Assembly (NCBI RefSeq): GCF_004379255.2
Contig: NC_056042.1
Span: 16,973,901-17,037,900 of the forward strand
Length of the DNA stretch: 64,000 nt
Direction: 5' to 3'
Source: Salvia splendens
Taxonomy: Eukaryota > Streptophyta > Magnoliopsida > Lamiales > Lamiaceae
Position numbers and translations under genes: made by a program. Positions 1 to 11,614 of the stretch are shown here, one piece after another. Every line of letters starts with the position of its first letter. The first letter of the stretch is position 1. The notes below the pieces were generated by a model. That model had not been told where the DNA came from and made no database searches. It saw nothing but the letters and a program-made list of their open reading frames with translations.

Positions 1-66
1 TGGATCGATGGCATCCGAGGGGGACCTAGGAAACTTCATGAGCATTAATCAATACCATGCACACTC

Positions 67-264
67 ATGGAGAAAGAAGCCTATGAAACGGATCACCCCG
101 AGGAAGATGAGGTGATTGGAATGGAAATTGTGGTGCAATCTATCCTGAACACGGGGGAGGATGTAACCTCTTGCCTCGGCGAGAATTCAAGGCACAAAAA
201 TGATCGGAAGATGGATGTAACAGGGCGGTCTTCATCCCGCTCGGGTAAGTCATCATCCAATTAA
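67..264 (+). pseudogene. LINE-A ORF1, C-terminal remnant
   Basis: Acidic and serine-rich tail that occupies the place of the ORF1 end in LINE-B: an acidic patch followed by an S-rich end and a TAA two bases before the ORF2 ATG at 267. The N-terminal nucleic-acid-binding part of ORF1 lies outside the window. Identified by position and composition only; no recognisable domain remains. Confidence 0.5.
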
Positions 265-266
265 TT

Positions 267-1224
267 ATGTCTTGTAACCTTTTGTTTTGGAATGTGCGGG
301 GTTGTGAAAACCTCGGCCCGCAACGTTATCAAAAGACTAATTGTTGTTCATAATATTTTCTTCATGGCAATAATGGAACCTCTCACCGCGCCAAACCCGG
401 AGTTGTATTCAAAGCTTTTCGGACTCAACTTCAAAGGCGCTAACACGTCGGGGAAAATTTGGATCTTTACTAGAGAGGGAGTTCACTTTGATGTTATTGA
501 TGACTCCGAGCAAGCTCTCCACGATATTCTTCGCTTGGAGGCATGCAGCCAACCTGTGGCGGTCACGGCTATCTATGCTAAGTGTACTCGCGCGGAAAGA
601 TATCCACTCTGGGACAAATTGCGGGATCTTGCGGACAACTTGGAGAGTCGGTCGTGGATTATTGGAGGGGACTTAAACACCATTCTTAACCCACGAGATA
701 GGTCCGGGAGCGAGTCTAATAGGCAAGCAGAGATGTTGGACTTTGCGGAATCAATCGAAGATTGTAGACTGGTCGATGTGGGCTTTGACGGTGCACCTTT
801 CACTTGGGCAAAGAACAACCTATTTGAGAGGCTTGACAGAGTTTTTATAAATGAGCAGTGGACTAGCGTTTTCGAGGCAACAAGAATCACGAACCTGCCT
901 CGCGTCGCCTCGGATCATGGTCTTATCCTGGTTCGATGCAAAACAGAGGTGACAGGGGAGCAAGGTAGGAACTTCCGATTCCAGAACATGTGGTTGAGAC
1001 ACGAGAGGTTTCGAGGAGTCGTGGAATCCAGTTGGAGCCAACCCACCAAGGCCGGAGGACTACTTAATTTGCAAATCAAGCTCGCAAGGCTTAAGAAAGT
1101 CCTTAAAGAGTGGAATAGAGCGACTTTTGGAAACCTCCAATCTAACCTTAAAGAGGCTGAGGCAGTTATCGTAGAGGCCCAGCAAGCCTTCAAAGCAGAT
1201 GCATCCCCGACCAATAGATGCTGA
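267..1224 (+). pseudogene. LINE-A ORF2 endonuclease domain (APE-type)
   Basis: Apurinic-endonuclease-like domain that would nick target DNA for target-primed reverse transcription. The ATG at 267 opens with LLFWNVRG, matching the MSVNFMFWNVRG start of LINE-B, so this start is preferred to the downstream Met at 292. A frameshift near 300-312 moves to the frame that carries the rest. Visible motifs are YAKCTR, GGDLNTIL (GDFN-type), GAPFTWAKN, ERLDRVF and ASDHGLI, which are the catalytic and DNA-contacting blocks of the EEP fold. The frame ends at a TGA at 1222-1224, so the domain is separated from RT by a nonsense codon. Confidence 0.9.
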
Positions 1225-3479
1225 GCAAATAAGGCTATTGCGGACTACATCCTCTTACTAAAAATGGAGGAGGATTTTTGGAGACAGAGGGCAGCGGTAC
1301 GGTGGATCAAGGAGGGGGACAGAAATACGAAGTTCTATCAAAGTTGGGTCAAACAAAAGAGAGCTCGTCTTTGAATCCATGGCATACTAGCGGGAGACCG
1401 AACCATTACTGACGAAAGAGAGATCAAGGACTCGGTGTCTAACTTCTTTCAAGAGTTACTTGCACCATCGGCTCTCCCTCTGGCCGATCCAGATTTGAAC
1501 TTGATTCGGCGACACCCACAGGCCTCGGACTTGGAGAGCCTCACTACTTCCCCCAATGAAGAGGAGATCAAATGGGCAGTATGGAGCATTTCGGCTGATA
1601 GCACACCGGGCCCCGACGGATTCACCGCGTCCTTCTATCATAGTTGTTGGGATATCATTGGTCGGGATGTGGGGGATGCGGTAATACAATTTTTAACGGG
1701 GCTTTTCTCCCACGGAGCATCACCCGCGACAATGATTGTTCTAATACCAAAGAAGGATAACCCGACATCTTGGTCGGACTATCGACCAATTAGTCTTTGC
1801 AAAGTTTCAAACAAGATCATCACAAAATTCCTTGCCTCAAGGCTGGCTCCCGTCCTCCCTAAGGTAATATCCCTGAACCAAAGTGGTTTTATTAAAGGGA
1901 GGCTTCTAAACGACAACGTCATCTTAGCCCAAGAAATGTTTCACGAGTTATATAGAAGGAGGCCCGCGTCAAACGTTGCAATCAAGATTGATATGGCAAA
2001 GGCTTATGATCGGGTACAATGGCCTTTCTTGATCCAAGTCATGCGCCGTATGGGATTCCCAGAGACATTTCTTAGTCTCATTGGAAGATGCATTGGATAT
2101 TGTTGGTTCTCGGTGTTAATCAATGGAGCACCGGCTTGTTTCTTCAAATCCACTCATGGCTTGCGGCAAGGGGATCCTATCTCTCCTTCATTATTCATTA
2201 TTGCAGCGGAATATCTATCAAGGGCGTTGGATGAGCTTATTTTGGGAAAGATGGAAATGACCTTCAAGTCTAACGCGCATGCTCCGAGGTTAGTCATTTG
2301 GCCTACGCTGATGATATTGTTATCTTTACGCAAGCGGCCAAGGAATCCATCCAACGGGTTAGAGCTTGTTTAGACGAATATTCGGCCGTCTCCGGGCAGA
2401 AGATCAATCTATCAAAGAGCAATTTTTACATTACCAAGACTAACGGTGACAGTGTGGGCACGGTGGAAACGGAGGGTGGTTTTACTAGAGGTACATTCCT
2501 CTTCCTCTATCTTGGCGTACCTATTTATAAAGGTGCCAAAAGGACCGACATGTTTCTCTTCCTCCGAGAGAAAATTTCAAGAAGAATTTCGGGGTGGGCA
2601 CACAGACACCTATCATTTGGGGGCAGGTTGACCTTGATCAAGAGTACCCTCGAGGCCATCCCAATACATGTGTTCCAAGCGATCGAACCAGCAAAAGGAG
2701 CCCTTAAGCTCTTGGAGCAACAACTGGCAAGATTCTTCTGGGGCACTGTGGAGGGCAAACGACGTACACACTGGATTGCTTGGGAACAGATTTGCCTCCC
2801 CACTACGGAAGGAGGCCTAGGGATTAGGAAATTTGAGGATGTCCTGAAGGCCTTCAACGTCAAATTGTGGTGGCGCTTTAGAGAGCAAAACTTCTTATGG
2901 GCCTCGCACATGTATAGCAAATACTGTGCCTCAAAATCACCGTTGGCTCGACTGAACTCGGGTAGGAGCAGCCCGACGTGGCGACGACTCGCGGCCGCTT
3001 GGCCCCTGGCCCAGCCAAACATCCGTTGGATCATTGGTGATGGACGAGCCCTGTTTTGGGACAACATTTGGCTCGGGGATAGACCAATCAGAGATCTGTG
3101 CTTAGACACAAGGGGTGACCCCACGACAAGGGTTGCGGATTTTTGGATGAATGGACAGTGGGATGGGGCTAAGGTTGGCACCATATGCAACCAAACGGGT
3201 ATGCCGCCTCACATGGCTGAGGCCATCATGAGCATCCCTATCCTCCCTGACAGCCCCGATGTCCCGAGGTGGACTTTGTCTCGAGGAGGAAATTTCTCTC
3301 TGTCCTCGGCATGGGACTCTAACAGAGCTAGGCGGCCCCGTATCCCGGCTCTTGGAGACATATGGCACGGTGGCATCTTAACAACTATCTCGGTTTTCAT
3401 GTGGAGACTTATTTCGAATAGAATACCGGTTGACGTAAAACTACAATGGAGGAACATCTCCTTGGCATCTAAATGCTAA
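1225..3479 (+). pseudogene. LINE-A ORF2 reverse transcriptase domain
   Basis: RVT_1-type reverse transcriptase. After the TGA at 1222 the frame continues with a second TGA near 1371, then DSTPGPDGFTASFYH, SDYRPISLC, NQSGFIKGR, IKIDMAKAYDRV (first catalytic Asp), GLRQGDPISP and, after a frameshift near 2290-2300, MAYADDIVIF (YADD catalytic pair). The thumb/connection region with FLYLGVPIYKG follows, then the GGLGIRK and WWRF blocks typical of plant LINE ORF2. A TAA at about 3477-3479 replaces a residue of the cysteine cluster. Two stops and at least one frameshift mean no functional product. Confidence 0.95.
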
Positions 3480-3962
3480 TGTTGTCCTAGGCAGCCGGGG
3501 TTGGAATCCATTCAACACCTTTTTATTAATGGACAAGGGACGAGCATGGTTTGGAGACTTTTTGATGAATGGTTTGATGGTGCGAGCCATCCCCTTCGGC
3601 CATCGGACTCCATTCCATCTAGACTCGAATCTTGGGCTAAGAGAATCAACCGGTCCACACAGGACCACATGGCTCGGACCCTTCCTTGCATCATCCTTTG
3701 GTATTTGTGGGCGGAGAGGAACAACAGCCGACATAATGGGGTTTGCTTCAGGGCTTATAACGTGGTACGGCAAGTCAGGCTATATGTCCAGAAACTGGTG
3801 GAAAGTGGACGAGCACGGGCGAAGCACTTCAAGGATGTCCATTTTGAGGGGTTAACACTCCCCCCCCTCGGCCGAAGGAACCAACAAGAAGGGCCGTGGC
3901 TATCAAATGGCAACCCCCGGATGCTCCATGGCTCAAGTTAAACGTCATGGGCAGATACGATG
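3480..3962 (+). pseudogene. LINE-A zf-RVT and start of RNase H
   Basis: The zf-RVT region (CCPRQPG, ESIQHLFI, WYLWAERNNSRHN) follows the TAA in the same frame. It then shifts frame at a run of seven C near 3862 and continues as a linker (AIKWQPPDAPWLKLN) into the RNase H entry, where the usual Asp of the DGA block is replaced by Met. The domain is cut at 3962 by the LTR element. Its second half is at 11620-12080, in phase if one copy of the target duplication is removed. Confidence 0.85.
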
Positions 3963-6900
3963 TGTAACATCCCAAACTTTTGTGACCCTTTTGATACGTT
4001 ATTGGAATTTTAGAAACGTTTGCTTCTATGTGATTTAAGTGACCTTACGTGGAATGAATTATCGTGTTTAATGTGATTGATGAGCTGGAGTTTTATACTT
4101 TTCCAATGAAGGGAAATAATTAATAAGATCATGCGTTTATTTCTTTCTCGAGTCGATTCATTGAAATATACGGCCTTCCTAATTATTGAAATAGTACTTC
4201 TTTTTGTGGATTTATTTAATTGTTTTGGGACTTTAATCCAAATTAAATCCAAACTAATGACCCCTAAATTGTACTACATGAAATTCGAACTCCATTTTAT
4301 TTTTCCTTGGGAGTTTCGAAAATCTCCAATAGGAGATTGGATTATTTTCCTTTGATTTAATTGGTGCTATATTGACTTCCATCCTTTGAATTTAATCCAA
4401 TTAAATCATGTGATAATTTATTTCTTCACCCAGAATAAATAGAGAGTTTGGATATTTCCTTGACTATTTAGCCTAGCAATTTTCTGCCCTCTCCAATAAA
4501 TTTTGGAGAGTATTTTATTTGTTTCCTAATTTGTGGAATCCCTCTTTATTCAAATAAATTCCTATGCCAATTTAATTGGGGATGTGAATATTTTTCTACT
4601 ACTTCCCTTCCATGTCACACGCCCCATACTATTATTTTCCTTGTGGGAATTTAATTGATTGTTACCTATTTTATGGGAGTCTTTTTCCATAAAAGAAATT
4701 ACCAAATTTAAATCCTATTCTATTTAATTGGGGATTTAAATAATTTCCTTGTGCAAAGTCCTTGAAATTTTGGCCCCCACCATAATTTTCCTACTTGGAA
4801 ATTTAATTTAATTGTTTCCTTGTATTCATTATTTTTATTTCCCAAATTGTGCATTTATTTCTCTCCAAGTAAGTATCAAATAATCCCTTATTAATTTGCA
4901 GCCATAATTTTCGAAAATTAGGCTCTTTATAATTGTGGGATTTTTATTCATTGGCCTATATTTTAATTCCCCACAATTTATTTATTTAATTCATTCATGG
5001 ACTTAAACCTAGCAAATAAATACAAAGTTATCAAACCCTAGCCCCCATTCCCCAAAATTTTCGTCCACTTCACTCTCTCCCTCTCCCACACGGTTCTTCA
5101 TCTCTCCCACTCTCCCCATCTCCAAAAATCCTCCATCCAACCCTTGTTCTTGCAATCCGTTGAAGTTATCTTCGAGAACCTCCGACGAATCGCTCCATTC
5201 TACGTTTCTACCGATTCGTTTTGTCAAAGGAAGGTATATTCGCACACTTTTCCTCCTCCTTCTCTTTTGAACCATGTTTTGAGGTCCTACATGCATGTAG
5301 AGAGTGTAGGTTTGATAGATCGCAAGTTTTAACGGGAGGGAAATTGTGTGTTCGTAAGAACTTGTTTGATTTTTTCATTGTTGGTTGAAATCATGGGTGT
5401 TGGATCGAAAAATTTGTGATTGATATGTGTTTGTATGCAAATATGTGAATGAGGAACGTGTGAGCATGAATGTGTGTTCTCGAGCATGAAGAATCGGTGT
5501 TTTGTTGTGGATGTTTTAAAAACCCTATTTTTGAACTTGAACCAGAAATCTGTGATGCACGACCAGTGACTTATGATCTGTGTTCGACCCATCAAACGAA
5601 CGAATTTTGCTACGAAATTTATACTGAGTAAACTTCAAGGTGTTTTCTGTGTCTCGTGTGAATTTCAGCCTGTTTTAATCAAAAATTGAATTTTAAATAA
5701 ATTTTTGAAGTTGACTGCGCAAATCTGCCAGAAACGTGAGTTCTCGCCATGAATGTTTCGTTTTCTGTTTGACTGACAAAATGACCTCCGATTGATGTGA
5801 TTCTTGAACTATATGAAAATTTGAAGTGTCTTCTGAGTCGTGTTAATTTTCAGCCTTTTTGGGCATCGTATGAATTTATGGTGAATTTTTCAAATGAACT
5901 GCGCAATACTGTCAGAAATTGTATGTTCCGACCAGAGAGTTCAATATGTGATATGACTGACTAAATGACGTGATTTCGATATGAAAATTTTCATGGATGA
6001 ACTTGAATGTGTCCTCTGTATCGTGACCAAAATTTAGGCATGTTTTGAGGTCAGATGAATTTAAAGTGATTTTTACAAAACGGTCGCGCAATTCTGGCCA
6101 GTTTTCTGCCTTGATTAAATGACACTTATTTCTTCAAGTTTAAAAGTATTGTATGATGCATGTATGTCCAAGGAATGTGCCTAAATGTTGAAATCACCTT
6201 GTGATAAGTTGAAATGTGTTACGTGTGTTTTACACCTTTGAGATGTATGTTGGGTTTGGGAAATTGAGGAAAACGATAGGACATGCATAGTAAATAATGT
6301 TGTGTGAGGCTGACTTGTTTGTCGTTGACAGGGTGTTGGGTACTCGTGAACTCGAGGATCGAGAGTTGCTAAGTTGGGTTGTGATTTGCTAAGAGAACGA
6401 GGTTGGGCTTTCTTTTCAAACCTCTTTACTTTTCCAAAAAATATTATGTGGAGATATAAGGGTGGTTTAACTGTTATGTCATGCCATGGACTGTTTTGTT
6501 ATGAGATTGTGTGCCTGATGCCTAGTTCGTATGAGTTTACTCCGTTAGGCTATATGGCTGTTTTGTGAAACGAATTCGGGTCCGAGTAGGGCCGTAAACC
6601 CTATCGGGCTGTGTACAGACTGGTGGGATCGTGAGCCGCCCTTGCAAGTCGGCCGGTCTCGTGGGCGAATAGTGTGGCCACACTTTCGTCGCACCGTGAT
6701 ATGTGATATGATGATTGTGATTGATGGATTGATGTGAAAAGTGGGGAGATTATTTGACTGGCCAGTCTATGAAACATTTTTGGTGTTCTCGTGATAATTT
6801 CTTTACTTGCGTATAAAAACTCGAGATCACTGGTATGGATGACATAACTTGATAAATGTTTTCGGCATGAGCCCATTGAGTACAACAAGTACTCAGCCCT

Positions 6901-7402
6901 GCATTTTCTTTTAAAAATTTTGCAGGTTGAGCGGGATGTTGCGGTGGATGTTGAGCTGGCTAAAGACCCTAGGATACGTTGTGTCGTCATACATAGGCGT
7001 GATCCTTGACTCTCTTGAAACCTTATTTATCCGCTGCTATGTTTTAATTTATGTCTTAAGAGCTTAAGCTTTTCGTTTGGTGTTGGAACATGTATGGTGG
7101 TGTTAGGATTTAAACGTGCATCTACGTTGTCTTTTGAAAATGGTATTCTCCGAGATTTAAGTTAAGTGCTTGTTCTACTTTAGTTTTTAGTTATTATATT
7201 TCTTAAGTCTAATTTTTCCCATTGTCTTTTTTTAAAAGTATTTTATCTTATGTCTTTTCAAAAAAAAAATGACCTTAAAATCTTTAAACTAAGTTGTTTT
7301 CCTTTCTTCAAATTAATTAAGTTGTTCTTTTTAATTTGTAATCCATGCATGTCGGTCACGATCGCCGCGTTTGTGGTACCCCTTGCATGGGCGGTCGTGA
7401 CA
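3963..7402 (+). repeat. Gypsy-1 5' LTR (3440 bp)
   Basis: Begins TGTAACATCCC right after the LINE-A RNase H coding sequence and ends GGTCGTGACA immediately before the primer-binding site. The last 472 bp (6931-7402) recur at 11142-11614. This LTR is unusually long. No convincing coding sequence is seen inside; the left part is AT-rich and the right part (about 6570-6930) moderately GC-rich. It should hold the promoter and polyadenylation signals, but I could not place a TATA box with confidence. Confidence 0.9.
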
Positions 7403-7405
7403 GAG

Positions 7406-7417
7406 TGGTATCAGAGC
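7406..7417 (+). other. Primer-binding site, initiator tRNA-Met type
   Basis: TGGTATCAGAGC three bases after the 5' LTR end. This is the standard plant LTR-retrotransposon PBS complementary to the 3' end of initiator tRNA-Met, and it fixes the LTR boundary at 7402. Confidence 0.95.
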
Positions 7418-7925
7418 TTTGTTCTTTCGCTCTGGTCCGAGAGTCTTCTTTCACTTTAGGTCTAAGTTAGTGAACCCTTATTTGACTAGAAGTGTCACGA
7501 AGGCTCAACATCCAAGCATCACGCTCAACCGATGAAAGTGAGGTATGTTTAAATTGTTGAAAGTATGCAAGATAGATGCATGAAATGGATGATGATATGA
7601 TATGACGTTGACAAGTTTATGCATGTGAATGAATGATATGCATAAGGATGAGTCGTAATGGAATGATTATATGAGCATGATCGGTAAGATAATTTAAGCA
7701 TGCATTATGTGCGTAAATATGATGTTGTAATAGCATGATTGCGTGGAATACAAGTATGGTTGACATGACAATTAAGACATGTATTGTATGTACCAAATGT
7801 GATATCGAGATGGTATGAATACGTTAAGACAACAACAAATTTTCAAACCACGCGACAAACTTAACAACTTTTTCAAACAATAATACAATTTGGTGTTTTA
7901 AAAGAAAATTTTCGTCTCCACGTAG

Positions 7926-8528
7926 ATGGTACGAACCAAACGAACCGCGCTTAAGAGCAGTCAGTATAGTGCCAGAATGCGACAAGCGATATACGATTAC
8001 GACCACTATGAGAGAGAAGAAGGCAAAGCCTTGAGAGAGGTTGTTGCCCGTTTTGAGACCCTATGGCGAGATGTCTGCGGGTACCATGCAACGGCCTATG
8101 GGGGCATAAGAAGACTAATTGAGTTGATGCCCGACAATTGGGAGCCTTGGATGGAAACAACAGCCAGTCGGTTCACATGGTACGAACCAAGAAACCAGAT
8201 GATGGCTGGCGACATGAAAGGTTTTCTAAAGGCCTTAACGTGTGCCTTGATCGACTCACGTTCCGAGCAACCACCATCGACAGAGAAAGAAGAAGATGAG
8301 ACCTTTTGGGAAGACAAAGATGTGATCGAGGTTAAACCAACGGCAGTAAGAGAAGCCGTACCACAAGAAGGCATGGTCCCGGGTTTCAAAAATGACTACG
8401 TGGATGTTAACACGGATGATAGTATGGATGACGAAGAAGATCTCCGTATGATTGATGAGTACCACGTAGAAGAGGAAGAGGACCCGGAAGAGGAAGAAGA
8501 CTCGGAGGAGGATATTAGCACTAGATAG
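7926..8528 (+). CDS. Extra ORF between PBS and gag of Gypsy-1
   Basis: An uninterrupted 200-codon frame on the same strand as gag, 508 bp after the PBS and 225 bp before the gag ATG, ending TAG. N-terminus is basic (MVRTKRTALK). The middle (residues about 35-105) has spaced aromatic and leucine residues (FETLWRDV, LIELMPDNWEPW, FLKALT) vaguely like a capsid/retrotransposon-gag helical bundle. The last 45 residues are almost all Asp/Glu (EEEEDPEEEEDSEED). No Cys-His knuckle and no protease or RNase motif. It is not a standard part of Ty3/gypsy elements. It could be a second gag-like or accessory protein; no function can be assigned from sequence. It is intact although pol is broken. Confidence 0.6.
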   Translation: MVRTKRTALKSSQYSARMRQAIYDYDHYEREEGKALREVVARFETLWRDVCGYHATAYGGIRRLIELMPDNWEPWMETTASRFTWYEPRNQMMAGDMKGFLKALTCALIDSRSEQPPSTEKEEDETFWEDKDVIEVKPTAVREAVPQEGMVPGFKNDYVDVNTDDSMDDEEDLRMIDEYHVEEEEDPEEEEDSEEDISTR

Positions 8529-8753
8529 ATGGGTGATGTTGTTTCTTTTCCCTTAAGTTGTTAAGACGTTGGAAGTAGTACCCTTTTTTTTTCGAACGAA
8601 TGCTTTTGTTTCCCTTTCCACGTTATTTATGGAAGTTCCCTTTTCACGTGCTTTTAAGTACTTGTGTTTTATCGTATCGTACGCGTGCATGAAAGCGATG
8701 ATGTTTTATTAACGATGTACTCACAACGGTGCTAACCTGTGTTTTAGATCAAC

Positions 8754-11145
8754 ATGCCCCCAAGACGTAGACGTGGTCAGAATGTGGGGAACAATGTGGG
8801 GGAACAGACGGAAGGAAGTGTCGGGAATCCACCCCCGCCTCCACCACCACCTCTACCCCAACCAAACGAAAGGGAGTACATCAAAGCCTTTCGCAAAGAG
8901 AACCCACCCAAGTTGGATGGGTTGGGAGAGCCCCCGAAGGCGGAGGCATGGGTGCGCGACATTGTGCGTATCTTTGAGTTTATGGGATGCACGGACAGAG
9001 AACGCCTGGCTTGCGTGACCTATCAGCTGACAGGACCCGCTGACTTTTGGTGGGAAACAAAGAAGAGAACCATGGACCCCGCTCGCCGTGAGGCGCTTAC
9101 TTGGGAGGATTTTAAGGAAGAGGTTTACAACAAGTATGTCCCGGAAAGTTATCGGCGGGCGAAGGTAGTGGAGTTCCACACGTTGAAGCAAGGAAGTATG
9201 ACGGTCACAGAGTACGACCGCACCCTATGTGAGATGACGCGTTATGCACCAGAATTGGTGGATACAGACGAGAAGATGGCTGCGAAGTTCCATTCCGGCC
9301 TTAGGACAGAGATAAGGGTAGCAGTGGCTAGTCGGAGGGGAATTCCTTATTCCGAGGTGTTGGGCTGTGCCTTAGATGTGGAGGAAGCACTGCCCAAGAA
9401 TGAGAGGACAACAAACCCTACCCCACCTGCACCCCAAGCGAAGTTTAGAGACAAGAGGAAATGGGAGGGAAACCGAGCTCCTTTTGACAACAAGAGGCGT
9501 TTCTCCACTTTTCGGCAACCGCAGAATCATGGGCGCCAAATTATGCCACATCAGAGGGGAAACCCGCAGAGAACACCCTACTGTAATCGGTGCTCCAAGC
9601 ATCATGTTGGGGAGTGCCGAGTTGGAGGCATTCGGTGTTATGCATGCGGTGGAAACGGGCACATGTCTCGAGAGTGCCCAAACAACAACAAAGGTGGAGT
9701 GAAGAATGGGCAGGGACAGAAACCACCACAACAGCCTCAACCAATCCGACAAGTGGCCCCACAGCAAGCAAGGGCTTACGCACTCAAAGGAAACCAAGGG
9801 CAGGAACCCCAAGCCAGCAAGGGCAAGGAGAATTTGGCAGGTATGGGAAAGCTCCAACAACTGCCTATTATTGTGCTGTTTGATACGGGTGCTTCGCATT
9901 CTTTTATTTCCATGTCATGTGTGAATGCCTTCGAACTCCCTACTGCAATGCTTGAATCGAATTTGAATGTGTCTTCACCGGTTGGAGGATTGATTGACAT
10001 TGTGAGAACTTGCTCGAACATAGAGTTTGTGTTAGGAGAACTAGAAGTAGTGGCCCAACTTTTGCACGTTATGCCTTTGGAGAATGTAGATATAATCTTG
10101 GGAATGGATTGGCATACCGAGAACCACGCAACGATTCACTGTAAAGAGAGACAGATTTCTTTTCAAGCCCCAGGCGAAGAGCCGGCTATCTTATATGGGA
10201 TCTCCATGAACAGACGAACCTCCATAATCTCTGCTTTGCAAGCAACTACGATGATAAGAAAAGGGCGTCCGGCATATCTGGTGTACTTAAATGGGGAGGA
10301 AAGGAAGGAGTTGAAAGTGGAAGACGTGGAAGTAGTGCGAGATTTTCCCAATGTGTTTCCCGAAGCTTTGCCAGGACCGCCACCTGACAGACAGGTGGAG
10401 TTCACTATTGATTTGGAACCAGGGTCGGAGCCAGTGTCAAAGGCACCATACCGAATGGCCCCTAAGGAGTTGGCCGAGTTGAAGGTACAGTTACAAGAAC
10501 TGTTAGACTTGGGTTTTATTCGACCCAGAGTATCACCATGGGGAGCGCCAGTTTTGTTCGTTAAGAAGAAGGATGGAACGATGAGGATGTGCATCGACTA
10601 TCGTGAGCTTAACAAGATGACCTTGAAGAATAAGTACCCACTGCCAAGAATTGACGACTTGTTTGACCAACTTCGAGGAGCGGGCGTATTCTCGAAAATG
10701 GATTTGAGATCAGGGTATCATCAACTAAAGGTCCGACGAGAGGATGTGCCTAAGACTGCTTTTCGCACTCGTTATGGCCATTATGAATTCGTCGTGATGC
10801 CATTTGGGCTGACCAACGCCCCAGCCGTTTTCATGGACTTGATGAACCAAGTTTTTCACTAGTATCTTGACAAGTTTGTGTTAGTCTTTATCGACGACGT
10901 GTTGGTATACTCGAGGAACGAAGAGGAGCATGGACAGCACCTACGAACAGTGTTGGAAACGTTGCGAAGGGAGAAACTTTATGCCAAGTTTAGTAAGTGT
11001 GAGTTTTGGTTGACTCGAGTGAACTTTCTTGGTCATATTGTGGCGGCAAATGGGATTCAAGTAGACCCAGCGAAGGTCGAGGCCGTACAGAATTGGAAAT
11101 CGCCGAAAACGCCAAGTGAAATCCGCAGTTTCTTGGGATTGGCGG
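8754..11145 (+). pseudogene. Gypsy-1 gag-pol (gag, protease, truncated RT)
   Basis: Starts at ATG 8754 (MPPRRRRGQ), with a proline run, then the retrotransposon gag core ([37 protein letters not shown]) and a CCHC knuckle ([14 protein letters not shown]). An aspartic protease with active site [10 protein letters not shown] follows directly, so gag and pol share one frame. RT blocks follow: [53 protein letters not shown] and [14 protein letters not shown] at 10860-10862 interrupts just before the catalytic block [10 protein letters not shown]. The frame reaches LGLAG and is then fused to LTR sequence at 11142. RNase H and integrase are lost, so the copy cannot move itself. Confidence 0.95.
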
Positions 11146-11614
11146 GATGTTGCGGTGGATGTTGAGCTGGCTAAAGACCCTAGGATACGTTGTGTCGTCA
11201 TACATAGGCGTGATCCTTGACTCTCTTGAAACCTTATTTATCCACTGCTATGTTTTAATTTATGTCTTAAGACCTTAAGCTTTTCGTTTTGGTGTTGGAA
11301 CATGTATGGTGGTGTTAGGATTTAAACGTGCATCTACGTTGTCTTTTGAAAATGGTATTCTCCGAGATTTAAGTTAAGTGCTTGTTCTACTTTAGTTTTT
11401 AGTTATTATATTTCTTAAGTCTAATTTTTCCCATTGTCTTTTTTTAAAAGTATTTTATCTTATGTCTTTTCAAAAAAAATATGACCTTAAAATCTTTAAA
11501 CTAAGTTGTTTTCCTTTCTTCAAATTAATTAAGTTGTTCTTTTTAATTTGTAATCCATGCATGTCGGTCACGATCGCCGCGTTTGTGGTACCCCTTGCAT
11601 GGGCGGTCGTGACA
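11142..11614 (+). repeat. Gypsy-1 3' LTR remnant
   Basis: 473 bp nearly identical to the last 472 bp of the 5' LTR, ending in the same GTGACA. Its left edge is the deletion junction in pol: the shared string GCGGGAT (11142-11148, also 6931-6937) belongs both to the pol side and to the LTR. Confidence 0.92.

Larger units (their letters stand above)
1..3962 (+). mobile_element. LINE-A, left part (L1-type non-LTR retrotransposon)
   Basis: Non-LTR retrotransposon on the plus strand, entering the window already inside ORF1 and running through endonuclease, reverse transcriptase and zf-RVT to the first residues of a C-terminal RNase H domain. It stops at 3962, where an LTR retrotransposon is inserted, and resumes at 11620. 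Several stop codons and frameshifts make it a dead copy. Domain order EN-RT-zf-RVT-RNase H is that of plant L1-clade LINEs. Compared with LINE-B further right it is the same family but clearly diverged. Confidence 0.93.
3963..11614 (+). mobile_element. Gypsy-1: Ty3/gypsy LTR retrotransposon nested in LINE-A
   Basis: Complete left end and deleted right part. The 5' LTR is TG...CA (3963-7402), the primer-binding site is TGGTATCAGAGC, then come an extra ORF, gag, protease and RT, then a deletion directly into the last 473 bp of the 3' LTR. Five-base flanks CGATG (3958-3962) and AGATG (11615-11619) match at four of five positions and fit a Ty3/gypsy target duplication. RNase H, integrase, any chromodomain, the polypurine tract and about 2.97 kb of the 3' LTR are gone. 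The surviving LTR pieces differ at only a handful of about 472 positions, so the insertion is young. Gag and RT look Del/Tekay-like, but the lineage call is inferred without the chromodomain. Confidence 0.93.

Noticed and set aside
5009..5296. 95-codon minus-strand frame in the Gypsy-1 5' LTR
   Set aside because: Lies inside an LTR, not repeated as coding elsewhere, no domain.
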